Below are positions 14,358 through 20,346 of a stretch of 21,519 nucleotides of DNA, in pieces. Where the stretch lies: IMG/VR virus record IMGVR_UViG_3300023175_001272, positions 1-21,519 of that record. One strand, 5' to 3'. Under the pieces are notes generated by a model, which worked only from the letters and a program-made list of their open reading frames with translations, had not been told where the DNA came from and ran no database searches. The position numbers and the translations under genes were made by a program. Source of the DNA: a virus. Positions within the stretch are counted from its first letter, which is position 1. The number at the start of each line of letters is the position of its first letter.

Positions 14358-15070
14358 TAAACGAAAAAACATATAAGTTCCAAAGAATAGATAGGTTACA
14401 CTTTCTAAGATACTGTCTACCTGATGATGACATTAGTAACTATAAGATATTGGACTACGGTGGCAATCATGGTAATCTGCTAAAAGATGGCATGGCCGAG
14501 GGTGTTATACGCCCTGAAAATTATACTTGTGTTGATGTAGACTATAAAGTATTAGAAGAAGCTAGAAAAGAAATCCCTGATGCTGAGTGGATTTATTATA
14601 ACAGATTCAATCAGTGTTATAACCCAACAGGAGAGAAAATGATTACTTTTCCTTTTGAGGATAATACTTTTGATCTTGCTTATGTTTATAGTGTCCATAC
14701 ACATTGTAGTTATGAGGACTTTGTTTTTGATCTCAAAGAACTCAGACGGGTTGCTAAAAAAGTTTTGATTTCATATTGTGATAAAGAACTTGTTAGATGG
14801 GTTTCTATGAAACGTAGATTTGATTATACTGAAATTCACCCTGATTGGGATGATCCTGGGTCAATAGAATCTTATAGGTATTATGTTGATAATGATATAT
14901 CAACTACCAATCCTGATGAAATTAAAAATGATTGTGATTATCTTGTAACGGCTTATGACACAGACTGGCTTGTATCTCAGCATCCAGAAATAACAAGAAC
15001 TATTCCTACAATGGCCATGACTAATAAAATTCATGGTATAACACAACCTTTTTTAATTATAGATGAATAG
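14354..15070 (+). CDS. SAM-dependent methyltransferase-like protein
   Basis: This 238-residue protein probably starts at TTG 14354, overlapping the helicase stop as TTGA; no good upstream ATG or Shine-Dalgarno site is seen, so coupling is needed. Motif I is KILDYGGNHGNLLKDG (31-46), a class I methyltransferase SAM loop. CVDVD (59-63) follows the second strand, and FPFEDNTFDLAYVYSVHTHCSYED is the usual motif IV region. The C-terminal half is poorly conserved and includes a Tyr- and Asp-rich stretch. The substrate is unknown. It overlaps the radical SAM gene by eight bases, which suggests the two act on the same molecule. The pair looks more AT-rich than uvsX and gp41. Confidence 0.75.
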   Translation: MINEKTYKFQRIDRLHFLRYCLPDDDISNYKILDYGGNHGNLLKDGMAEGVIRPENYTCVDVDYKVLEEARKEIPDAEWIYYNRFNQCYNPTGEKMITFPFEDNTFDLAYVYSVHTHCSYEDFVFDLKELRRVAKKVLISYCDKELVRWVSMKRRFDYTEIHPDWDDPGSIESYRYYVDNDISTTNPDEIKNDCDYLVTAYDTDWLVSQHPEITRTIPTMAMTNKIHGITQPFLIIDE

Positions 15071-15947
15071 AATATTTCGCCACTATATGGAACATATAGT
15101 CACTTGGCACTGCAATTTGAAATGTACGAATTGCAGCTCAGGTTCTCCATTCCAGCCTCACCGTGATGATGACCTGTCGATATTTGTACGAGATTTAAAC
15201 ATATTGGGAAAATATGTTAATACTCCTTTCATAAGACTAATAGGCGGGGAGCCTCTCATGCACCCGCAGATATTAGATTATCTCAGGGAAATAAAGAAGG
15301 CGGGGTATAAAGCAAACCTCTCTACAAATGGTATAATGATTCCTACTATGCCAGATGAATTTTTTGAACTTGTAGATACATTATCTGTTTCTATATATTC
15401 AAACAATAATATAAACTATGGTAAAATCGTAGACTTCCTAGATAAGAAAGATATTAGTTGGGAAAATGTTTGTGATGTAAAAAGAACCCATGAACTTAAA
15501 TCAATGCAATACTTCAAGGATAATTATGGTTGGCATGAGCAGGGTAGCTTTATTGTTCTAGACAAATACGAAAAACATACAGACGAAAGAGCAAGAGAAG
15601 TTTATGATCCTTGTTTACTGAAAGATATGTGCCATTCTTTTATGAATGGTAAATACTATAAGTGCAATATTTGTATTACAAAAGGCCCACAATATGATAA
15701 TATGGGAATACCTGTAGAATGGAACTTTGAAGAAGAAGATGGATTTGATTTTACAGGAGACAATGAAGAAGAAATAATGGCAGGCCTCAGGGACTTTGTT
15801 GAAGGAGAAGGCCACAAAGAAATAATGAAAGCCTGCTACTATTGTGAAGGCTACAATACATCTCGCAATGAACCACACGGACAATTCACAAAGCAGCAAG
15901 TACACGATGTTATAAATAAGAAGATACCCATAACAAATATAACATAA
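15063..15947 (+). CDS. radical SAM protein with C-terminal Cys-rich (SPASM/twitch-like) region
   Basis: This 294-residue protein begins at ATG 15063. C17-x3-C21-x2-C24 (WHCNLKCTNCSSG) is the canonical radical SAM cluster motif, and RLIGGEPLMHP (GGEP at 61-64) is the SAM-binding strand. KANLSTNG and DTLSVSIYS correspond to later barrel strands. C184, C190, C201, C204, C258 and C261 form a second Cys set that could hold an additional iron-sulfur cluster, as in SPASM or twitch domains. The family modifies peptides, sugars or other small molecules by radical chemistry. It is not the QueE type, because the cluster motif differs. The target is unknown. The gene is coupled to the methyltransferase upstream. 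Confidence 0.85.
   Translation: MNRIFRHYMEHIVTWHCNLKCTNCSSGSPFQPHRDDDLSIFVRDLNILGKYVNTPFIRLIGGEPLMHPQILDYLREIKKAGYKANLSTNGIMIPTMPDEFFELVDTLSVSIYSNNNINYGKIVDFLDKKDISWENVCDVKRTHELKSMQYFKDNYGWHEQGSFIVLDKYEKHTDERAREVYDPCLLKDMCHSFMNGKYYKCNICITKGPQYDNMGIPVEWNFEEEDGFDFTGDNEEEIMAGLRDFVEGEGHKEIMKACYYCEGYNTSRNEPHGQFTKQQVHDVINKKIPITNIT
15911..15918 (+). promoter_or_regulatory. T4-type late promoter box before the late genes
   Basis: TATAAATA lies inside the last codons of the radical SAM gene and 39 bases upstream of the ATG at 15958. The two genes downstream look like late (membrane and virion) genes, which supports its use. Confidence 0.65.
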
Positions 15948-15957
15948 GGGACTTTTT

Positions 15958-16275
15958 ATGTCAGAGGAAAAGAAACCGTTGCCTGCAGATGTGAATGGTG
16001 ATGGAATTGTTGATGATGAAGAAAAGGCAATGTATATTGAATTCAAGCGAAAAGAGCTTGAAGACCAAGATGCAATGCGTGACGCACAGCGCAGTATGGC
16101 CTGGTTCTCGCTGTGGGGAATGTTACTTTATCCAGCGGCCGTAGTTTGTGCTAGTTTGGCCGGGTTAGATCAGGCGCAGGCCACATTGGGTGACATGGCA
16201 CCTACTTATTTCGTAGCAGTTGCAGGTATCGTAGCAGCATTCTTTGGCGCACAGGCATTTAGCAAAAAACAATGA
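15958..16275 (+). CDS. EF-hand-loop and two-transmembrane small protein
   Basis: This 105-residue protein starts at ATG 15958 behind AAGGG with seven bases of spacing. D11-V-N13-G-D15-G-I17-V-D19-D-E-E22 is a perfect 12-residue EF-hand/dockerin-type calcium loop. A charged helix follows (KAMYIEFKRKELEDQDAM), then two hydrophobic segments, roughly 48-70 (MAWFSLWGMLLYPAAVVCASLAG) and 83-100 (TYFVAVAGIVAAFFGAQAF). The topology suggests a membrane protein with a calcium-binding cytoplasmic or periplasmic head. Late position and two membrane spans would fit a holin-like or virion-membrane role, but neither is shown. The stop overlaps the next start. Confidence 0.7.
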   Translation: MSEEKKPLPADVNGDGIVDDEEKAMYIEFKRKELEDQDAMRDAQRSMAWFSLWGMLLYPAAVVCASLAGLDQAQATLGDMAPTYFVAVAGIVAAFFGAQAFSKKQ

Positions 16276-17033
16276 GCACATTTCTATTTGGTGATGATTG
16301 GAAACTAAACTTAGCGAGAAACAAACTAAGGAATGCTTTCCATGTACACAAGTTTGGCGCAAACTCAGCGCCTGCAAACGGTGTAGAAGAAACTGTTTGG
16401 GACGGCTCCACTCTGTATCCTTGGTCAACATGGGACTCAGGTGCTGACAATGTATATCTCAAATCATCATCTTCAAGCGATACTTCTCTCACAGTATTCA
16501 TTCAGGGACTTGATGCAGACTACAACCTTCAGTCTGAGATAGTCACACTGGATGGCACAGACCCAGCAACCACAGCAGTCGCTTCTTCTAATACATACAT
16601 TAGACTTTTCCGAATGTATAACAGCAGTAGCACACAGGAAGTCGGTAATATTTCAGCACATTATGGTTCAGGTGCAGGTACTAAGGTAGCACAGATTACA
16701 GCAGGCGAAGGCCAAACACTGATGGCCGTTTACACTATACCTGCAGGCCATGTTGGGTTACTTATGGAATGGGACTTTTCAGGTAGTGCAAATGCTGCCT
16801 TAAATGCAAGACTGCTGGTTCGTCCTTCAGGCAATGTTTTCAGAAATCAGCATAACGCAGCCACTTACGGTGGACAGTATCACAAGGATTTTACCGTTCC
16901 TCTCAGATTTACCGAAAAGTCAGATATTGATGTTAGGGTGACAGCAGCTACAGGATCCGCTACTATTGCATCTACCTTTGAGTTGGTTATAGTCGAAGAT
17001 AACGAGTTTTCACAGTGGTCTCAGGGCTACTAA
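16272..17033 (+). CDS. probable virion structural protein
   Basis: This 253-residue protein is Ser-, Thr-, Ala- and Gly-rich with short beta strands throughout, for example SLTVFIQGLDADYNLQSEIVTLDG, AGHVGLLMEWDFSG and STFELVIVEDNEFSQWSQGY. Two features recall proteins of marine phage virions: a repeated beta-sandwich-like pattern and the phrase TYGGQYHKDFTVPLRFTEKSDIDVRVTAATGSATIAS. I cannot place it in a named family, and head-fibre, decoration or tail roles are all possible. ATG 16272 overlaps the preceding stop (ATGA) with no clear Shine-Dalgarno site, so it should be translated by coupling from the late promoter at 15911. A structured intergenic region follows. Confidence 0.6.
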   Translation: MSTFLFGDDWKLNLARNKLRNAFHVHKFGANSAPANGVEETVWDGSTLYPWSTWDSGADNVYLKSSSSSDTSLTVFIQGLDADYNLQSEIVTLDGTDPATTAVASSNTYIRLFRMYNSSSTQEVGNISAHYGSGAGTKVAQITAGEGQTLMAVYTIPAGHVGLLMEWDFSGSANAALNARLLVRPSGNVFRNQHNAATYGGQYHKDFTVPLRFTEKSDIDVRVTAATGSATIASTFELVIVEDNEFSQWSQGY

Positions 17034-17040
17034 TACCCTG

Positions 17041-17119
17041 ACAACCCTAAGCATTACAGCCCCTTACAGACCCTTGTAGGGCTTACCTAAGTTGTTGATT
17101 TTGTTGAGTTTTTTAGGGC
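17041..17119 (+). terminator. structured intergenic region, possible terminator
   Basis: After the virion gene, AGCCC (17058-17062) can pair with GGGCT (17079-17083), with TACA/TGTA (17065-17068/17075-17078) inside. An outer alternative pairs ACAAC (17041-17045) with GTTGT (17091-17095) and TAAGC (17048-17052) with GCTTA (17081-17085). A T6 run lies at 17109-17114. The T run is 26 bases from the inner stem, so this is not a standard intrinsic terminator, but the position between a late unit and new early promoters is right for one. Confidence 0.4.
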
Positions 17120-17148
17120 TTGACAAGTGAACCTATATATAGTATTAT
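17120..17148 (+). promoter_or_regulatory. sigma70-like promoter, upstream of a tandem pair
   Basis: TTGACA (17120-17125), 17 bases, TATTAT (17143-17148). It reads toward the gene at 17277, as does a second promoter about 90 bases downstream. Confidence 0.65.
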
Positions 17149-17207
17149 AAGCATATAAGTCATTGATTCTATTGGCAAAAAGATTTCAAAAAAAGTGAAA
17201 AAAATGC

Positions 17208-17235
17208 TTGACATTTCCTCAGATTCGTGTATAAT
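17208..17235 (+). promoter_or_regulatory. sigma70-like promoter, downstream of a tandem pair
   Basis: TTGACA (17208-17213), 16 bases, TATAAT (17230-17235). A-rich sequence immediately upstream (17187-17204) could serve as an UP element. Transcription near 17242 gives a leader of about 35 bases to ATG 17277. Confidence 0.75.
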
Positions 17236-17276
17236 ATAGCATATAAACAATGAGAAAACGGTTGTGAGGACTGTAT

Positions 17277-17606
17277 ATGACTAATGTAGATTTTATGGGT
17301 TATGAGATTGTCGCTGACGGCGTTGATGCCGGTCGTTACGCTACTCCAGAAGTAGCAGCAGAGGCCTATGCAAATGAACTGCATAGCTATATCTCAGATG
17401 CGTCTAAGGACGTATGGGGTTTCCGTTATCGTGGCCCTTTCCCTACAACCTTTGCCGAGTTAGAGGCAGAGGCCCAGATCTGGGACGACCGGATCAACAC
17501 GATTTTGTTTGAGGAGCAGCACGAGGAGATAGAAAACCTCAATGCCTTCATTCAATACGCTCCTGACCTGGAAACAGCCGAGCGCTGGGCCAAGGATGTA
17601 GCGTAA
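17277..17606 (+). CDS. small acidic protein of unknown function
   Basis: This 109-residue protein starts at ATG 17277 with GAGGA six bases upstream and two tandem promoters. I do not recognise the family. It opens with VDFMGYEIVADGVDAGRYATPEVAAEAYANELHSYI (a strand, a turn and an amphipathic helix), has the aromatic block DVWGFRYRGPFPTTFAELEAEAQIWDDR, and ends in acidic helices (EEQHEEIENLNAF, DLETAERWAKDVA). No Cys, no membrane segment. A strongly promoted, early, small acidic protein is the usual profile of phage host-takeover proteins, including inhibitors and DNA mimics, but that is inference from placement and charge. Confidence 0.75.
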   Translation: MTNVDFMGYEIVADGVDAGRYATPEVAAEAYANELHSYISDASKDVWGFRYRGPFPTTFAELEAEAQIWDDRINTILFEEQHEEIENLNAFIQYAPDLETAERWAKDVA

Positions 17607-17610
17607 ATGC

Positions 17611-17639
17611 TTGACACTGATGCCATTCGGTGTTATCAT
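17611..17639 (+). promoter_or_regulatory. sigma70-like early promoter with long leader
   Basis: TTGACA (17611-17616), 17 bases, TATCAT (17634-17639). It begins right after the stop of the preceding gene and directs a leader of about 100 bases to the small gene at 17749. Confidence 0.65.
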
Positions 17640-17651
17640 TATACAATATTA

Positions 17652-17748
17652 TGTGCGAACTCCGAAACGCACACAAGAATATATGCTTGAAAAAGCGTAT
17701 TGGCTCCCATAAAAGTGGGATTAACTTTAGTAATGAAAGGAGACATTT
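17652..17748 (+). promoter_or_regulatory. leader with three tandem hairpins
   Basis: TGTGCG (17652-17657) pairs with CGCACA (17668-17673) around a ten-base loop. ATATGCTT (17681-17688) pairs with AAGCGTAT (17693-17700), eight pairs including one G-U, closed by a GAAA tetraloop. TCCCA (17705-17709) pairs with TGGGA (17716-17720). Then come AAAGGAG (17736-17742) and ATG 17749. The first loop contains CTCC, which could pair with the GGAG of the ribosome-binding site. The layout promoter, three small hairpins, AACTTT, ribosome-binding site parallels the leader at 468-581. Confidence 0.55.
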
Positions 17749-18009
17749 ATGTCTAATGTTACATCTACAACCCAGAGCCAGAAGGTTCTGAACTTCCTCC
17801 GTTCTGGCCAGTCACTGTCTGCTAAGCAGGCAAGCGGTCTGTTCGGTGTTACTTCACTTGGCAAGCGTGTTAGCGAGCTTCGTTCTGAAGGTCACGCTAT
17901 TTACACTAACCGCGCTAAGAACGGTACCACAGTGTATCGTCTCGGTACTCCAAGCCGCGCTATGATTGCAGCTGCTTACCGTGCTGAAGGTTCCTCAGTA
18001 TTTGAGTAA
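17749..18009 (+). CDS. small winged-helix/HTH-like protein
   Basis: This 86-residue protein starts at ATG 17749 behind AAAGGAG. SQKVLNFLRSGQSLSAKQASGLFGVTSLGKRVSELRSEGHAIYTNRAKNGTTVYRLGTPS has the winged-helix pattern: helix 1 (QKVLNFLRSG), helix 2 (SAKQASGLFGV), recognition helix (LGKRVSELRSEG), and a two-strand wing (AIYTNR, TTVYRLG). It would bind DNA, probably as a phage or host transcription regulator. The C-terminal tail (AMIAAAYRAEGSSVFE) is short and helical. Its codons look less AT-rich than those of neighbouring accessory genes, fitting high expression. It has its own promoter and a structured leader. Confidence 0.75.
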   Translation: MSNVTSTTQSQKVLNFLRSGQSLSAKQASGLFGVTSLGKRVSELRSEGHAIYTNRAKNGTTVYRLGTPSRAMIAAAYRAEGSSVFE

Positions 18010-18030
18010 TCATTTTGTAATGAGGTGAAC

Positions 18031-18099
18031 CGGTCCTACCTTGCATATGGCTAAAAGACCGAGTCCTGGGCATGACACAAAAAGGCCCACTTCTTTTAG
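18031..18099 (+). promoter_or_regulatory. pseudoknot-like RNA element before the YubB-like gene
   Basis: CGGTC (18031-18035) pairs with GACCG (18057-18061). The loop of that helix ends in CTAAAAG (18051-18057), which is complementary to CTTTTAG (18093-18099), so the two helices interleave as a pseudoknot (sharing only base 18057). A third hairpin, TGGGC (18067-18071) with GCCCA (18085-18089), lies between the downstream strands. Ribosome-binding site GGAG (18105-18108) and ATG 18115 follow, so folding of the second helix ends only five bases before it. No promoter is seen between the previous gene and this element, so it would be read through. Confidence 0.45.
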
Positions 18100-18114
18100 T
18101 ATTCGGAGATACAA

Positions 18115-18663
18115 ATGGCAAATCATGTAGATAACTTCCTAAAGGTCACAGGCAATCACGCTTGTATGGCCGAATTTTCACGCATTTTTGAAGAACTATC
18201 AGACCAAGAAGGCCTGCAAAATGCTAGGTTCTTGCCTGAGTGGGATAATGAAGATTATCCTTCAAGGGATTGGATGCAAGATCACATAGGTCCTAAATGG
18301 GCTCATGTTGATTACTACGAGGAAGGAAATGATTTTGTCAGTATCACCAGTGCTTGGTGTAGTATATTTCCGTTTACAAAAAATTTAGCTCGACATCTTG
18401 AGGAATTTGACCCTAGGGTTCGTATTGAACTCACATATATAGACGAGTTTGTGAACTTTGCAGGTGCTGCAGTCTGGGCCAATAGTGATTGGGATGTTGA
18501 GGAAGAAGATCACAAATACTTTGAAAAAGAATGGTTAGATCAAGGTGGTCTTGACTTTGAGCATGAGGACTATGATTCATGGGAATATCGAGACATGGTC
18601 AACGACAAGATTGCCTATTGGGCCAATGAAATGGCCTGTTGGATGGAGAATATGGATGAATGA
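18115..18663 (+). CDS. YubB-like ferredoxin-fold protein (DUF1281-type)
   Basis: This 182-residue protein starts at ATG 18115. MANHVDNFLKVTG opens a beta strand like that of YubB/DUF1281 proteins, and HIGPKWAHVDYYEEGNDFVSITSAWCSIFPFTKNLARHLEEFDPRVRIELTYIDEFVNFAGAAVW matches their core: a [WG]-x-K-W piece, a strand ending in TAW-x-x-x-x-P, a helix, and a strand ending in an acidic pair and F-x-G. These proteins occur on plasmids and phages and have no established activity. The C-terminal third is strongly acidic (DWDVEEEDHKYFEKEW). It overlaps the cytidylyltransferase start by eight bases. Confidence 0.6.
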   Translation: MANHVDNFLKVTGNHACMAEFSRIFEELSDQEGLQNARFLPEWDNEDYPSRDWMQDHIGPKWAHVDYYEEGNDFVSITSAWCSIFPFTKNLARHLEEFDPRVRIELTYIDEFVNFAGAAVWANSDWDVEEEDHKYFEKEWLDQGGLDFEHEDYDSWEYRDMVNDKIAYWANEMACWMENMDE

Positions 18664-19108
18664 TATTTTTGATAAAGTCGGTTTTACCTGCTCCACTTTT
18701 GACTTGCTTCACGCTGGGCATATCACAATGCTCAGAGAAGCAAAGAATCAGTGTGACTATTTGATCTGTGGTCTACAAACAGACCCTACTATTGACAGAC
18801 CAAACAGTAAGAACAAACCTATTCAGTCGCTTGTAGAACGCTGGATTCAGTTGGAAGCTGTGAAGTATGTAGATAAAATTGTGGTGTATCAGACTGAAAG
18901 GGATCTTGAGGATTTACTGCTTACACTTGACTTAGATGTTCGCATTGTAGGTGAAGAATACAGAAATGCAAAATTCACCGGACAAGACATCTGCAAGCAA
19001 CGTGGTATAGAAATTTATTACAACAAGCGTGAGCATAGTTTCTCTACCACAGAGTTGAGGGAGAGAATAAATGCCGTGGGTAACAGAAACATTAAGAGAG
19101 TATCTTGA
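18656..19108 (+). CDS. cytidylyltransferase-like protein (glycerol-3-phosphate cytidylyltransferase type)
   Basis: This 150-residue protein starts at ATG 18656 with GGAG seven bases upstream; upstream codons in the same frame lie inside the YubB-like gene. VGFTCSTFDLLHAGHITMLREAKNQCDYLICGL contains the HxGH motif (H19-A-G-H22) of nucleotidyltransferases. VERWIQLEAVKYVDKIVV is the usual following segment, and HSFSTTELRERI corresponds to the S/T-S-T-T signature that binds the CTP phosphates. Family members make CDP-glycerol, CDP-ethanolamine and related activated groups; the length matches TagD-type enzymes. It could supply an activated alcohol or sugar for a surface glycan. Substrate not determined. 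Confidence 0.8.
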   Translation: MNDIFDKVGFTCSTFDLLHAGHITMLREAKNQCDYLICGLQTDPTIDRPNSKNKPIQSLVERWIQLEAVKYVDKIVVYQTERDLEDLLLTLDLDVRIVGEEYRNAKFTGQDICKQRGIEIYYNKREHSFSTTELRERINAVGNRNIKRVS

Positions 19109-19313
19109 GGATTGGTATAATATGTCAGCAGATGATGTGAAAAGAAAAATTGCAAAAGTAGTTATTGCAAGTAGGACATCAATGGATCCTACTTTTAAAA
19201 CTTATTGGAAGAATACAGCCAAAGTTTTGGCGACTAAATATAATGTGAACTTGTCAGAAATCGAAAAGTGTCCGGAGTATTATAATGAAACTAAAACTAG
19301 TCGCTATCACTAA
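19071..19313 (+). CDS. small helical protein of unknown function
   Basis: This 80-residue protein starts at ATG 19071 behind GAGGGAG and overlaps the cytidylyltransferase gene by 38 bases. It appears fully helical: VTETLREYLEDWYNMSADDVKRKIAKVVIASRTSM, then TYWKNTAKVLATKYNVNLSEIEKC, with Lys-rich surfaces. The second half contains WKNTAKVLATKYNVNLSEI, a helix-turn-helix-like arrangement, but it is not diagnostic. Only one Cys and no membrane segment. No family recognised. The overlaps on both sides suggest a real gene in a coupled string. Confidence 0.6.
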   Translation: MPWVTETLREYLEDWYNMSADDVKRKIAKVVIASRTSMDPTFKTYWKNTAKVLATKYNVNLSEIEKCPEYYNETKTSRYH

Positions 19314-19632
19314 TGTTTACAGAAATATAGGAAGTATGGATCTACAAATGTGGCGTTGCACAGGTGCTAACGAATACATTGTAGCAAGATTTGATGAAGA
19401 ACCTACTTGGAAATTAGTAGGGGAACACATAAATGGATTTATTCATTCGCTTGAAGGCAGAATATCCGAAGATACAAAAGAAGTATACGCAGGATTTGAA
19501 ATTTATTCAGATGCTTCTTTAACTCACGGAGAAAACTTCCAACTCCACAATGGAGGTACTATAGATTTTCCCGCACAAGATGTGACTGAGATAGACGTAT
19601 CAGAGGAAATGAATGGAATCCTCGGTACCTAG
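19285..19632 (+). CDS. small protein of unknown function
   Basis: This 115-residue protein starts at ATG 19285 behind GGAG with seven bases of spacing, overlapping the previous gene by 29 bases. It appears to alternate strands and short helices: KLKLVAITNVYRNI, LQMWRCTGANEYIVARFDEEPTWKLVGEHINGFIHSLEGRI, EVYAGFEIYSDASL and IDFPAQDVTEIDVSEEMNG. The acidic composition and lack of membrane segments suggest a soluble protein. I do not recognise the family. It precedes a glycosyltransferase with which it overlaps, so a linked role is possible. Confidence 0.6.
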   Translation: MKLKLVAITNVYRNIGSMDLQMWRCTGANEYIVARFDEEPTWKLVGEHINGFIHSLEGRISEDTKEVYAGFEIYSDASLTHGENFQLHNGGTIDFPAQDVTEIDVSEEMNGILGT

Positions 19633-20338
19633 AATAACTATAGGTTACACGTATTACGAAGAGCCTGAACTACTAGAACAACAAATAAAACTATGGGAAA
19701 AATATCCTCATGAGGTTGAAATTGTTTTAGTAGATGATGGCTCCTCTCTTTTTCCCGCCAAAAAAATATTAGACAAATATAAATTGTCATTTGATCTTAA
19801 ACTTTATGCGGTAGATGAAGATTTAGGATTCAACTCTCACGGTTGCAGAAATCTTATAGCAACCGTTGCCTCCTCTGATACTATACTTTTTTTAGATATA
19901 GACTGTTCATTAAATCCAAATGATGTTGCTTATATAAGGACCGTTAGTTTTAATAAAGAATCTGTATACACATTTTTCATGTATGAAACTCATTCATATA
20001 CTTTTAGATTCATGGGTCATGTAAATGTTTTTATTGTAAACAAAGAAAAATTTTGGGAAGCAGGCGGCTATGATGAATCGTATACAGGATGGCATCATGG
20101 TGACCGAGAGTTTATGGAAAGACTTTTGCCTATTACAAACCAAAGAATTTTAGGCACTATTTCATGTAATGTTTGTAGGGCACAGAGAGAAATAATATTA
20201 GATGGAGACGCTACTATTACTAAGCATGATAATAGTAATCATTCTATGATAGTTCCTGCACACAAAGAAAAAACTTATGCAGAAATGAAAGGCACAGTAA
20301 AAACTAAATTAAACTTTTCCTATACTCAGGTATTATAA
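19613..20338 (+). CDS. family 2 (GT-A) glycosyltransferase
   Basis: This 241-residue enzyme has the GT-A pattern: RITIGYTYYEEPELLEQQIKLWEKY, then EIVLVDDGSS with the nucleotide-sugar-binding D41-D42, then ILFLDIDCSL with the metal-binding D95-I-D97, then EKFWEAGGYDESYTGWHHGDREFMERL, which carries the acceptor-side residues typical of GT2 members. The rest is beta and short helices. It would transfer a sugar from an activated donor to a glycan, lipid or protein. ATG 19613 has AGAGGAA just upstream and overlaps the preceding gene by 20 bases. Its AT-rich character, like that of the MTase/radical SAM pair, suggests acquisition. A late box overlaps its end. Confidence 0.8.
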   Translation: MESSVPRITIGYTYYEEPELLEQQIKLWEKYPHEVEIVLVDDGSSLFPAKKILDKYKLSFDLKLYAVDEDLGFNSHGCRNLIATVASSDTILFLDIDCSLNPNDVAYIRTVSFNKESVYTFFMYETHSYTFRFMGHVNVFIVNKEKFWEAGGYDESYTGWHHGDREFMERLLPITNQRILGTISCNVCRAQREIILDGDATITKHDNSNHSMIVPAHKEKTYAEMKGTVKTKLNFSYTQVL

Positions 20339-20341
20339 ATA
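20334..20341 (+). promoter_or_regulatory. T4-type late promoter box at the end of the glycosyltransferase gene
   Basis: TATAAATA overlaps the glycosyltransferase stop region and ends only five bases before the ATG at 20347. A transcript starting at the usual distance from a late box would begin at or next to that ATG, so the message might be leaderless. Confidence 0.6.
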
Positions 20342-20346
20342 CAGTT

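Noticed and set aside
15615-16046. Antisense 143-residue frame opposite the radical SAM gene end
   Set aside because: The + strand proteins here are clearly recognisable, and the antisense frame has low-complexity Phe/Ser/Tyr composition and no ribosome-binding site.
17607-17690. A 27-codon open frame beginning at ATG 17607
   Set aside because: It overlaps the TTGACA/TATCAT promoter and the first hairpins, has no ribosome-binding site, and would not be transcribed from that promoter.
18025-18095. tRNA-like pieces around ACCGAGTCC
   Set aside because: No seven-base acceptor pair, no anticodon stem at the right distance and no CCA context; the pairing seen is better explained by the pseudoknot-like fold.
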